Part shown: piece after piece, positions 1-5,049 of the stretch | Numbering within the stretch: the stretch's first letter is position 1 | How the letters are laid out: every line of letters starts with the position of its first letter | Source: Candidatus Izemoplasmatales bacterium | GTDB taxonomy: Bacteria; Bacillota_I; Bacilli_A; Izemoplasmatales; Hujiaoplasmataceae | Direction of reading: 5' to 3' | Length of the DNA: 5,049 nt | Assembly: GCA_028702245.1 (NCBI GenBank) | Contig: JAQVPE010000088.1 | Span: 1 to 5,049, forward strand | Made by a program: the position numbers and the translations under genes | Notes under the pieces: generated by a model | Seen by the model: the letters and a program-made list of their open reading frames with translations, nothing else | Told to the model about the DNA's origin: nothing | Databases searched by the model: none

Positions 1-543
1 AAGCCTTATGAAATTGCCGTTAACTGACTCGGGAAACAAGATTACATCGCGATCGTCAAGTCTTGAATCGGTTATCCTGCCTAGCTTTTTATAAGATATG
101 AAATCTTTGGTGATGGCTAAAAAAGTAGCCGTGTTGTTGTAGCGGAGGTAGTTGGGACCGGCTTTTGGGGGATCGATCCAAGGTTTTGGCTCATTAAGCC
201 AGTAACGGCCGGGAGCGTAAGGCCTTGAAGCGTAGGTCAAAAAATACCATTCATCGATTTTCACTAAACGCGGATCTTCGACACAGCCGCCATCGGCTCC
301 GTCATAGTCAGGCTCAAGAACCGGCTGGTCTTTTTGACGGACAAAATCGACTCCATCTTTGGAAGTCGCCAGGCCGAGATAGATATGATGCATTTTTGTA
401 TCACCGGCAGCCCGGTACAGCATAACAAATTTGGATGTGATCTCATCGTAGATTACAGCGGGGTTCAATACGACCAAATCTTCCCATTTGTTGTCAGGAT
501 TGCTAGAAAGAATCGGGTTGGCGTTCGAGCGAACAAGTTTCAT
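1..543 (-). CDS. GH130 family glycoside phosphorylase/hydrolase, N-terminal 181 residues (cut by window edge)
   Basis: The reverse strand encodes an open protein from ATG at 543 to the window edge, with no stop. It is recognised as GH130, a five-bladed beta-propeller family that phosphorolyses or hydrolyses beta-mannosides such as mannosyl-glucose, mannosyl-GlcNAc and mannan oligosaccharides. Visible family signatures are LNPAV (residues 26-30), MLYRAAG (41-47), GGCVEDPRL (85-93), YFLTYAS (100-106), NTATFLAITKDF (137-148) and DDRDVILFPE (163-172). Asp90 in the EDPR motif is the expected general acid. The phosphate-binding Arg/His residues that separate phosphorylases from hydrolases should lie further on and are not visible, so the reaction cannot be decided. 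There is no signal peptide, so it probably acts in the cytoplasm. The start is supported by GGGAGGA six to seven bases upstream. It lies downstream of a DUF4886 hydrolase on the same strand, separated by a likely terminator and its own promoter. Confidence 0.9.
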   Translation of the reverse strand, partial: MKLVRSNANPILSSNPDNKWEDLVVLNPAVIYDEITSKFVMLYRAAGDTKMHHIYLGLATSKDGVDFVRQKDQPVLEPDYDGADGGCVEDPRLVKIDEWYFLTYASRPYAPGRYWLNEPKPWIDPPKAGPNYLRYNNTATFLAITKDFISYKKLGRITDSRLDDRDVILFPESVNGNFIRL

Positions 544-586
544 ATTAGTCCTCCCAGAGACTTATAGATTAATGGATTTCATAACC

Positions 587-620
587 ATCATATCACAACA
601 AAACGATCCGGAAAAGTCAA
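587..620 (-). promoter_or_regulatory. Probable promoter of the GH130 gene
   Basis: Read on the minus strand, TTGACT (620-615, five of six -35 matches) is followed after 17 bp by TGTGAT (597-592, four of six). An overlapping better -10, TATGAT (592-587), would need a 22-bp spacer. A start near 580 would leave a leader of about 35-40 nt before the ATG at 543. The -35 overlaps the T-run of the preceding terminator. The promoter is inferred from sequence only. Confidence 0.4.
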
Positions 621-673
621 AAAAGCATCTGGATTATCCAAACATTTTATGTTTGAAAGAATAAATCCGGATG
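619..673 (-). terminator. Likely intrinsic terminator of the DUF4886 gene, a two-part hairpin
   Basis: On the minus strand, an outer stem pairs CATCCGGATT (673-664) with AATCCAGATG (635-626), nine of ten pairs with one C/A mismatch. It encloses a perfect inner 7-bp hairpin, CAAACAT-AAA-ATGTTTG (655-639). A C and then six T residues (624-619) follow the outer stem directly. It lies about 40 bp past the stop of the upstream gene. Stem plus T-run in this orientation fits a rho-independent terminator. The inner arm is AT-rich and the stem contains internal loops, so efficiency is uncertain; it might instead be a regulated leader structure for the GH130 gene. Confidence 0.55.
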
Positions 674-711
674 ATCAATATGGAAAACCGAACAAACTAA
701 TAATACGGTTG

Positions 712-1461
712 TTACTCCTGCTTCAATGAAGAAAAATAGTGAATTGTCTTCTGCCTGATCACATCAAGCAAGTTTAATTCAGCTCCAAAAGGAACGAATG
801 TCGATTTGAGAGCTGTTTCTCCAAGAAAATGATAAGCCCAGACAAGCGCGGCTAAGTATCTTCCGTAAGTATAGGATAAGTGAAAACCGTCACGGCAAAG
901 GGTCAAACCGCCATTTCGGCTGTCGAATGATGGGTGTTCTCTGACTGCTTGGATCACCGAACCGACCGGTATCAGTGAAAAGGAGTAGTTAGATGCCACA
1001 AGATTGCTGACAGATTTGATTTTTGCGTACATTTCTTGTTGCGATGAATTATAGTCGGGGAAATTGGGGTGGTCGGAATCGTGTTCGTAAGCCCAAGTTT
1101 GATGCCAGTGGAGTCGTGCGTTTGGACAAATGGCTTTGATTGTTTTGACAAGTTTGGAAAGATATGGCTCATATGTTTCGTAAAAACCGGAATAATGACT
1201 GGCTTGTTGAAGTGTGATATGGTCCCATTCTGCCATTTTTAAAGCATTTTTCAGAGAGATTAAGTTTAGAAATTCACCGTTTTTTTGGTACTCATACACT
1301 AATTGGTCTGTTTCGAGGTTATTCACGTGCATTTCGAGAGAGCAGCCGCCAACAAACAAATTGCGAACCATTAGATTTCGTTTCGCTTTCGCTGAAAGCG
1401 GTTCAAGATACCTTGTCGCATCGGTTGAAAAACTATTGCCGATTGATAGTATTTTTTCCAT
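712..1461 (-). CDS. DUF4886 family protein, SGNH-hydrolase-like
   Basis: This is a 249-residue protein resembling the DUF4886 family of SGNH/GDSL-type hydrolases, which include esterases and deacetylases. Near the N-terminus GNSFS (residues 8-12) matches SGNH block I, with Ser10 as the candidate nucleophile. VGGCSL (37-42) supplies the block II glycine. LQQAS (84-88) stands where block III usually has a GxND-type motif. DGFHLS (191-196) is block V, giving a candidate Asp191/His194 pair. The substrate is unknown; acetyl-sugar deacylation is a family-level guess that fits the neighbouring GH130 gene. There is no signal peptide, so it is probably cytoplasmic. An in-frame ATG at 1491 would add ten residues, but it has no ribosome site and lies inside the promoter candidate. 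The ATG at 1461 has GGTGAT just upstream and places the catalytic serine at the usual distance from the start. Confidence 0.85.
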   Translation of the reverse strand: MEKILSIGNSFSTDATRYLEPLSAKAKRNLMVRNLFVGGCSLEMHVNNLETDQLVYEYQKNGEFLNLISLKNALKMAEWDHITLQQASHYSGFYETYEPYLSKLVKTIKAICPNARLHWHQTWAYEHDSDHPNFPDYNSSQQEMYAKIKSVSNLVASNYSFSLIPVGSVIQAVREHPSFDSRNGGLTLCRDGFHLSYTYGRYLAALVWAYHFLGETALKSTFVPFGAELNLLDVIRQKTIHYFSSLKQE

Positions 1462-1465
1462 GATG

Positions 1466-1471
1466 ATCACC
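1466..1471 (-). promoter_or_regulatory. Ribosome binding site deciding the DUF4886 start
   Basis: The minus strand carries GGTGAT (1471-1466) four bases before the ATG at 1461, pairing with the anti-SD ATCACC. The alternative ATG at 1491 has no comparable purine-rich site. This supports the 249-residue reading over a 259-residue one. Confidence 0.55.
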
Positions 1472-1475
1472 GCTT

Positions 1476-1504
1476 CAAATATATCAAACATTGAACACTG
1501 TCAA
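1476..1504 (-). promoter_or_regulatory. Possible leftward promoter for the DUF4886 gene
   Basis: The minus strand has a perfect -35, TTGACA (1504-1499), followed by TATTTG after 17 bp (1481-1476) or TATATT after 15 bp (1483-1478). Both -10 options are imperfect in sequence or spacing. The leader to the ATG at 1461 would be only about 8-10 nt, short enough to cut into the ribosome site. The -35 overlaps the palindrome AACCGGTT (1503-1510). It may be the true promoter or a chance match. Confidence 0.3.
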
Positions 1505-1553
1505 CCGGTTATCTTGATTTTAACCTGTTTCTCAAGAAATAAGTTTGGTTTGG

Positions 1554-1583
1554 CTATCACTTAAAACCGCTTGTTCGTGATAG
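1554..1583. repeat. Inverted repeat CTATCAC-N16-GTGATAG, candidate operator
   Basis: Two perfect 7-bp arms, CTATCAC (1554-1560) and GTGATAG (1577-1583), lie 23 bp apart centre to centre, about two helical turns. The right arm overlaps the extended -10 of the rightward promoter. The position between divergent genes, and over a promoter element, is typical of a repressor site. No regulator gene is visible in the window, so the binding protein is unknown. Confidence 0.45.
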
Positions 1584-1586
1584 AAT
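1578..1586 (+). promoter_or_regulatory. Extended -10 promoter of the phosphoesterase operon
   Basis: TGATAGAAT combines the TGn extension (1578-1580) with the hexamer TAGAAT (1581-1586, five of six matches to TATAAT). No good -35 lies 16-18 bp upstream, which is tolerated by extended -10 promoters. Transcription would begin near 1593, leaving a leader of about 36 nt with TAAGGAG (1617-1623) before the ATG at 1629. An operator-like inverted repeat overlaps this element. Confidence 0.5.
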
Positions 1587-1628
1587 AGAAATGAACAACA
1601 ATCATTTATTAGACACTAAGGAGATCAG

Positions 1629-2588
1629 ATGAAAAAAATCGTTCTTATGATTTGTATGTTGCTCATTCTTTCTCTTGGAGCGTGTTCAAATCAAAAATCA
1701 ATCGAATACTCCGATGATACGCCAATCGTCGTGGAGATGGAAAATGAGGAACTGAAGATACTGCAATTGACGGATCTCCATCTCACTTACGGCATCGATG
1801 CCAATGACCGGAAGACTTTTGCCTTGATCAAAAAACTTGTAAGTAGCGCAGAATGGGATTTGGTCGTGCTTTCCGGGGATATGACCATGTCGTCTCTTGG
1901 TCCGTCCTTGTTCAAAAGACTAGTCAGGACCATGGAAGATTTGCTGGTGCCTTGGACGTTTGTCTTTGGGAATCACGAAACGGATTACCATTCGTATGAG
2001 GATTACCTCGCCTACACGGAAAATACCGAGTATTTGCTTTTCAAAACCGGACCCGAGCTTGAAGGGGGCGGTGTGGGCAATTTTGCTATCGAGTTTCAAA
2101 AAGATGGAGTTCCGTTCTATCTGGTTTACCTTCTTGACTCACACGCCGAGAGAAACGAATACACCGAAGCAGAAGGCAAATACGATTATCTTGCTGAAAC
2201 CCAGGTCGATTGGTATGAACAAAATGTTCAAGACGATGTCGTCGACTCAATCATGTTCATGCATATCCCGTTAAGACAATTCGTTTTGCTTGAAACCGAT
2301 CCCTTGATTGATTATACCGGTGTTCTAGAAGAAAAAGTGTGCCCTCAAGGTATAGACACCGGCATGTTTTCCGCAATCACGACATGGGAAAAAACCAAAG
2401 GAGTGTTTGTCGGCCATGATCACTTGAATGATACGGTTTTTACTTTGGACGGAGTTGTTCTCGGATATGGAAGAGCCAGCGGTTATAACGGCTACGGCGA
2501 TCTTGAACGCGGGGGAAGAGTTGTTGAAATCGATAGTGACCAAATAATGACAACCTATGTTTTGCTAGAGAGCGAGGTTTCTTCATGA
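1629..2588 (+). CDS. Lipoprotein calcineurin-like metallophosphoesterase
   Basis: This 319-residue protein starts with a lipoprotein signal: positive MKK, a hydrophobic stretch (4-16) and lipobox L16-G17-A18-C19. It should therefore be lipid-anchored on the outer face of the membrane. The body is a calcineurin-like phosphoesterase with all five blocks: TDLH (Asp49, His51), SGD (Asp84), GNHE (Asn115, His116), MHIP (His212) and GHDH (His263, His265). These residues form the usual two-metal centre. The layout, especially the late GHDHLND and YGRASGYNGYG segments, recalls the Dcr2/purple-acid-phosphatase-29-like branch; this is a recollection, not a search. The substrate is unknown and could be a phosphomonoester or a nucleotide outside the cell. 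TAAGGAG lies five bases before the start. It is the first gene of the rightward cluster, and its stop overlaps the next start (ATGA). Confidence 0.9.
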   Translation: MKKIVLMICMLLILSLGACSNQKSIEYSDDTPIVVEMENEELKILQLTDLHLTYGIDANDRKTFALIKKLVSSAEWDLVVLSGDMTMSSLGPSLFKRLVRTMEDLLVPWTFVFGNHETDYHSYEDYLAYTENTEYLLFKTGPELEGGGVGNFAIEFQKDGVPFYLVYLLDSHAERNEYTEAEGKYDYLAETQVDWYEQNVQDDVVDSIMFMHIPLRQFVLLETDPLIDYTGVLEEKVCPQGIDTGMFSAITTWEKTKGVFVGHDHLNDTVFTLDGVVLGYGRASGYNGYGDLERGGRVVEIDSDQIMTTYVLLESEVSS

Positions 2589-2731
2589 AAACTAAATTTA
2601 GGCTGTTTGTAGCTTTTGAGATGTTTATTTGTGGGGTTGTCTTGTTTTGGCTTACGGGATTTTTGGTGATGTTTGTTCTGCCATTTATCGGACTAGTATA
2701 TGTCGGTTTTGGAGGTAAGATCCATGGCTGA
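2585..2731 (+). CDS. Small hydrophobic membrane protein, 48 residues
   Basis: The short reading frame starts at the ATG that overlaps the phosphoesterase TGA stop (ATGA) and ends at TGA 2729-2731. GAGG (2574-2577) sits seven bases before the start, and the 4-bp overlap indicates translational coupling. The protein begins MKTKFR, giving a positive N-terminus, and then is almost wholly hydrophobic from residue 7 to 42, with a glycine at 25 and a proline at 33. One long or two short membrane helices are possible, and the tail GGKIHG is short and polar. I recognise no family. Its stop overlaps the next gene by 8 bp, so it sits between two overlaps, which favours a real gene over a chance frame. 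It might be an accessory to the lipoprotein phosphatase or to the following membrane protein. Confidence 0.6.
   Translation: MKTKFRLFVAFEMFICGVVLFWLTGFLVMFVLPFIGLVYVGFGGKIHG
2711..2716 (+). promoter_or_regulatory. Ribosome binding site deciding the start of the 92-residue membrane protein
   Basis: GGAGGT lies seven bases before the ATG at 2724, an ideal spacing. An in-frame ATG at 2700 would add eight mostly polar residues but has no such site. The GGAGGT would then fall inside its own coding region, so 2724 is preferred. Confidence 0.7.
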
Positions 2732-3002
2732 TTTCTTTGTCGGATCCAGCATCATCATGATGTGGTTTGTCTTGATTGCTTGGCCTTTGACGCTTATTTC
2801 TCTCAGAGTCGTAGCCGTGATTGTTCGCAGATTTTCGTGGAAAAAAGCTCTAGCAATCATCCTTTGCCCCTTTTCGATTTGTTTCTATCTTGAATTTTCG
2901 GAATCATCCAAATTGAAGAACGCTTATTTGATTGCCGTAGCGGTGTTGACATTTTTGACGCTTTACGCGGGAGCCTTTGTTATTTACACCCACTTTGCCT
3001 AA
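2724..3002 (+). CDS. Hypothetical integral membrane protein, 92 residues
   Basis: This is an unrecognised small membrane protein. Three hydrophobic segments are visible, roughly residues 9-34, 42-57 and 67-88. They are separated by the basic loop VRRFSWKK (34-41) and the charged loop EFSESSKLK (57-65). The basic first loop suggests it faces the cytoplasm. The start at 2724 is fixed by GGAGGT and overlaps the stop of the preceding 48-residue gene by 8 bp, which fits coupled translation. Size and layout resemble small membrane accessory or sensor proteins, but no family can be named. The MBL-fold hydrolase follows after 32 nt. Confidence 0.7.
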   Translation: MADFFVGSSIIMMWFVLIAWPLTLISLRVVAVIVRRFSWKKALAIILCPFSICFYLEFSESSKLKNAYLIAVAVLTFLTLYAGAFVIYTHFA

Positions 3003-3034
3003 TTATCAATTCCAAGACGGAGGACATAGGGAAT

Positions 3035-3715
3035 ATGGAGAATAATATTATTGTCACTAGGCTGTCGACTTCCTCGTGGTTCAAGCTGGTTTGGAATGAT
3101 CTGGTGATTCATTTTGACCCTGGTTATGCCGGCTTCTTCGAGAATCAAAATACTCCACTCGATGAATTAAAGCAAGAAGCTGATTACATCTTTATTTCAC
3201 ATCCGCACAAGGATCATCTGCGAGAAGAAGTCATCAAAATGATCGCCGCCAACAACACCCGTATCGTTTGCCCAAAAGCTTGCAGTAATAGCGTTTTTGG
3301 TTCGGTCGAAATCGTCAAGCCAAATTCGGTTCTTGTTTTTCCAAAGATTGAGATTGAGGTTGTTGATGCATACAATACTCCCGAAGGCCGCTCGGAAAGA
3401 AAATATCATCATAAAGGTGACTTCGTCGGTTTTATCATCACAATTGGAAACCGAAGGATCTATTTCGCCGGGGACACGGATTTTATACCCGAGATGCGCG
3501 ACTTCGGGCATATCGACATCGCGTTTCTGCCAATCGGCGGTACGTATGTCATGGACCACCTTGAAGCGCTTGAAGCTACTTTAACGATCAAACCAGATAT
3601 CTTGTTTCCAATGCACCAGGCGATGACGGACATGGCGGCCTTCGAAAAACTAGTTGAAGCAAAAACCAATGTCAATGTCATCAATCTATTCGTAGGTGAA
3701 AAAGCTATTGTTTAA
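3035..3715 (+). CDS. MBL-fold metal-dependent hydrolase (UlaG-like)
   Basis: This 226-residue protein of the metallo-beta-lactamase fold resembles the short stand-alone UlaG-like/Lactamase_B_3 group. The signature SHPHKDH (residues 55-61) gives ligands His56, His58, Asp60 and His61. His125 or His126 in YHHKG is the next ligand, Asp147 in FAGDTD the bridging ligand and His194 in FPMHQAM the last. All expected metal sites are therefore present, and the enzyme should be active with two zinc, iron or manganese ions. The length fits a compact single domain. The family includes lactonases, phosphodiesterases and uncharacterised housekeeping hydrolases, so the substrate cannot be assigned. No signal peptide is visible, so it is probably cytoplasmic. 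GGAGGA (3019-3024) and AGGG nearer the ATG support the start. It lies 41 nt upstream of amrS. Confidence 0.88.
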   Translation: MENNIIVTRLSTSSWFKLVWNDLVIHFDPGYAGFFENQNTPLDELKQEADYIFISHPHKDHLREEVIKMIAANNTRIVCPKACSNSVFGSVEIVKPNSVLVFPKIEIEVVDAYNTPEGRSERKYHHKGDFVGFIITIGNRRIYFAGDTDFIPEMRDFGHIDIAFLPIGGTYVMDHLEALEATLTIKPDILFPMHQAMTDMAAFEKLVEAKTNVNVINLFVGEKAIV

Positions 3716-3756
3716 CAACGATTCGATTCTAGCGCGCTTATAGGAAGTGATTATCA

Positions 3757-4632
3757 ATGAAAGAGGCTATTCTCTATCAAACCCTAGCTGATAGTTCGGT
3801 CGTCTGCTTGCTTTGTGGTCATCATTGTCATATAATAACAGGTTCCAGAGGGATTTGTGGCGTCCGCGAAAACCGCCACGGAAAGCTGTTTTCGCTTAAC
3901 TATGGGTTAACTGCCGCTATTGGAGTCGATCCGATTGAAAAAAAACCTTTGTACCATTATTTGCATAACACAAAAACCTATTCGCTAGCTACTGTTGGCT
4001 GCAATCTCCATTGCCGGTGGTGTCAGAACGATCAACTCTCCCAAGAGCCAGTATCGAGTCCGGGGAAGTTATCCGGCAATTTGATTTCGCCAGAGGATCA
4101 TGTCAAAAACGCCATCAGTCACCATTGCCCATCAATAGCATACACTTATAGCGAACCAACCATTTTTATCGAGTATGCGCTCGATATTATGAAACTTGCT
4201 CACGCGAAAGGGCTGAAGAACATCTGGGTCACAAATGGTTTCATGTCGAAAGAAGCCATCGAGATTCTCTTGCCTTATCTAGATGCCGCCAACGTTGATT
4301 TGAAAGCGCCAAAAGGTGGCGTTTATGAAAAGTACTGCGGTGGCAATGCCGAAACGGTCATGGCCAATCTGATTAACCTTCATAAAGAGAAAGTGCACCT
4401 TGAAATCACCACGCTCGTGATTCCCGGAATCAATGATGGTGACGATCAATTATCACAAATTGCCGAGTTCATCGCCACCAAACTCGGCCAGGATGTTCCG
4501 TGGCATCTGAGTCGCTTTTTTCCGGGGTGGAAACTTATAGACAAAGAAATCACTCCTTATGAAACATTGGCAAAAGCAAAACAAATAGCTCATGATCGCG
4601 GACTTAAAAATGTCTATCTTGGCAATGTCTGA
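3757..4632 (+). CDS. amrS: AmmeMemoRadiSam system radical SAM enzyme (short form)
   Basis: This 291-residue radical SAM protein carries the cluster motif CNLHCRWC (Cys82, Cys86, Cys89), which should bind a [4Fe-4S] cluster and SAM. The N-terminus has the family-typical cysteine set, C17-LL-C20-GHH-C24 and then C34 in GSRGICGVREN, a likely second metal site. Further family landmarks are IEKKPLYHY (60-68), YTYSEPT, WVTNGF, NVDLKAP and PWHLSRFFPGWKL. The system joins this enzyme with MEMO-like and AMMECR1-like proteins; I know of no settled reaction for it. The protein ends at YLGNV, whereas members I recall continue with an ENTYC-type cysteine knuckle of about 40 residues, absent here. AGGAAGTGA (3742-3750) supports the start. 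The partner gene begins 22 nt downstream, so the two are surely co-transcribed. Confidence 0.92.
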   Translation: MKEAILYQTLADSSVVCLLCGHHCHIITGSRGICGVRENRHGKLFSLNYGLTAAIGVDPIEKKPLYHYLHNTKTYSLATVGCNLHCRWCQNDQLSQEPVSSPGKLSGNLISPEDHVKNAISHHCPSIAYTYSEPTIFIEYALDIMKLAHAKGLKNIWVTNGFMSKEAIEILLPYLDAANVDLKAPKGGVYEKYCGGNAETVMANLINLHKEKVHLEITTLVIPGINDGDDQLSQIAEFIATKLGQDVPWHLSRFFPGWKLIDKEITPYETLAKAKQIAHDRGLKNVYLGNV

Positions 4633-4654
4633 ACAGTGAGCGAAGGAGTTAAGA

Positions 4655-5049
4655 ATGAGTATTGTAGCAGCCTATGCGCTTCCCCATCCACCGCTGATTA
4701 TTCCCGAGATCGGAAGAGGCGAAGAGCGCAAGATCAGAAATACGATCGCTGCCTATATGGAGGTTAGCCGTCGGATCGCGCTTCTCGATCCCGATGTCAT
4801 CGTGATCTCCACGCCGCACTCGGTGATGTATCAGAACTATATCCATATCTCTCCAGGGACAAAAGCGGGAGGCGACTTTGGCAGATTCGGTTGCCCGGAT
4901 GTCGGCTTTATGGTTGATTATGACTCTGAACTCGCTTCGCTTTTGAGCGCCAAGGCTATCGCTTCTGAAATCGCGGCCGGGATGGAAGGCGAAAGAGAAA
5001 AAAGCCTTGATCATGGGGTCATGGTTCCTTTATTCTTTATTAAGAAGAA
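4655..5049 (+). CDS. amrA: AmmeMemoRadiSam system protein: MEMO/LigB-type domain, probably fused to AMMECR1 (3' end outside window)
   Basis: The frame is open from ATG 4655 to the window edge (131 residues). It matches the N-terminus of the class III extradiol dioxygenase/MEMO-like domain. Candidate metal or active-site histidines are His11 in LPHPPLI, His55 in STPHS and His120 in LDHGVMVPLFF. DPDVIVIS (45-52) is the core strand before the second histidine. In Bacillota, proteins starting this way often run to about 460 residues with a C-terminal AMMECR1 domain and are named system protein A. That second half lies outside the window, so the fusion and symbol are inferred; if unfused the name would be protein B (amrB). 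GAAGGAG (4642-4648) six bases upstream fixes the start. It directly follows amrS. MEMO homologues bind metal but are not established as dioxygenases. Confidence 0.85.
   Translation, partial: MSIVAAYALPHPPLIIPEIGRGEERKIRNTIAAYMEVSRRIALLDPDVIVISTPHSVMYQNYIHISPGTKAGGDFGRFGCPDVGFMVDYDSELASLLSAKAIASEIAAGMEGEREKSLDHGVMVPLFFIKK

Noticed and set aside
225..567. Two plus-strand frames (225-425 and 334-567) and a minus-strand frame at 264-446
   Set aside because: The GH130 coding sequence on the minus strand explains this stretch with many conserved motifs; the others are shadows in different frames.
1503..1510. Palindrome AACCGGTT as an operator for the leftward gene
   Set aside because: Short and common; it overlaps the -35 candidate, which is suggestive, but nothing else supports it.
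1214..1564. Plus-strand 116-residue open frame opposite the DUF4886 gene
   Set aside because: No ribosome site, no recognisable motif, and it is antisense to a strongly supported SGNH-like coding sequence.
591..1583. Repeated TATCAC/GTGATA hexamer near the GH130 promoter and in the divergent region, as a shared regulator site
   Set aside because: The same hexamer also occurs inside coding sequence near 1214 and 4454, so the count is near chance; only the paired arms at 1554-1583 are kept.
2700..2723. Upstream ATG at 2700 as the start of the 92-residue membrane protein
   Set aside because: No ribosome site precedes it, while the ideal GGAGGT at 2711-2716 serves the ATG at 2724.
3731..3738. 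Palindrome AGCGCGCT before amrS as a terminator or operator
   Set aside because: There is no loop and no T-run, and an 8-bp palindrome alone is weak evidence.
4630..4660. A frameshift explaining the short AmrS
   Set aside because: The missing tail needs about 120 bases, but only 22 nt remain before the next start, and the partner frame begins with its own family motif.
4649..5014. Minus-strand 121-residue open frame
   Set aside because: It is antisense to the AmmeMemoRadiSam partner gene, whose protein carries recognisable family motifs; the frame has no family features.

Overview
The window looks like part of a bacterial chromosome of moderate GC, low-to-mid 40s percent by eye. Three things suggest an anaerobic Bacillota or a standard-code relative of the Mollicutes: strong Shine-Dalgarno sites before most genes, a short lysine-rich lipoprotein signal with a Gly-Ala-Cys lipobox, and an AmmeMemoRadiSam gene pair. 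TGA is a stop and tryptophan is TGG, so code 4 mycoplasmas are excluded. The taxonomic placement is an inference.

Left third (1-1461, minus strand). Transcription runs leftward from an SGNH-hydrolase-like DUF4886 gene (712-1461) to the 5' part of a GH130 glycoside phosphorylase/hydrolase gene (543 down to 1, cut by the window edge). Between them lie a composite hairpin followed by a T-run, which is a likely terminator, and a probable promoter for the GH130 gene. The pair points to intracellular breakdown of mannose-containing or other acylated glycans, but no transporter or regulator is visible.

Divergent intergenic region (1462-1628). It holds a good extended -10 promoter for the rightward genes and a weaker leftward promoter candidate. 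A perfect 7-bp inverted repeat with 16 bp between its arms overlaps the rightward -10 and looks like an operator.

Right two-thirds (1629-5049, plus strand). Six co-directional genes are packed tightly: a lipoprotein calcineurin-like phosphoesterase; two tiny membrane-protein genes chained to it by 4-bp and 8-bp overlaps; an MBL-fold (UlaG-like) hydrolase; an AmmeMemoRadiSam radical SAM enzyme (amrS); and the start of its partner, a MEMO/LigB-type dioxygenase-fold protein, probably fused to AMMECR1 beyond the window edge. Gaps of only 32, 41 and 22 nt, with no clear terminator, make one long operon possible. The functional link between the membrane/phosphoesterase part and the AmmeMemoRadiSam part is unknown.

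The points most worth pursuing are the AmmeMemoRadiSam pair with its unusually short radical SAM protein, the overlapping mini membrane genes, and the operator-like repeat.
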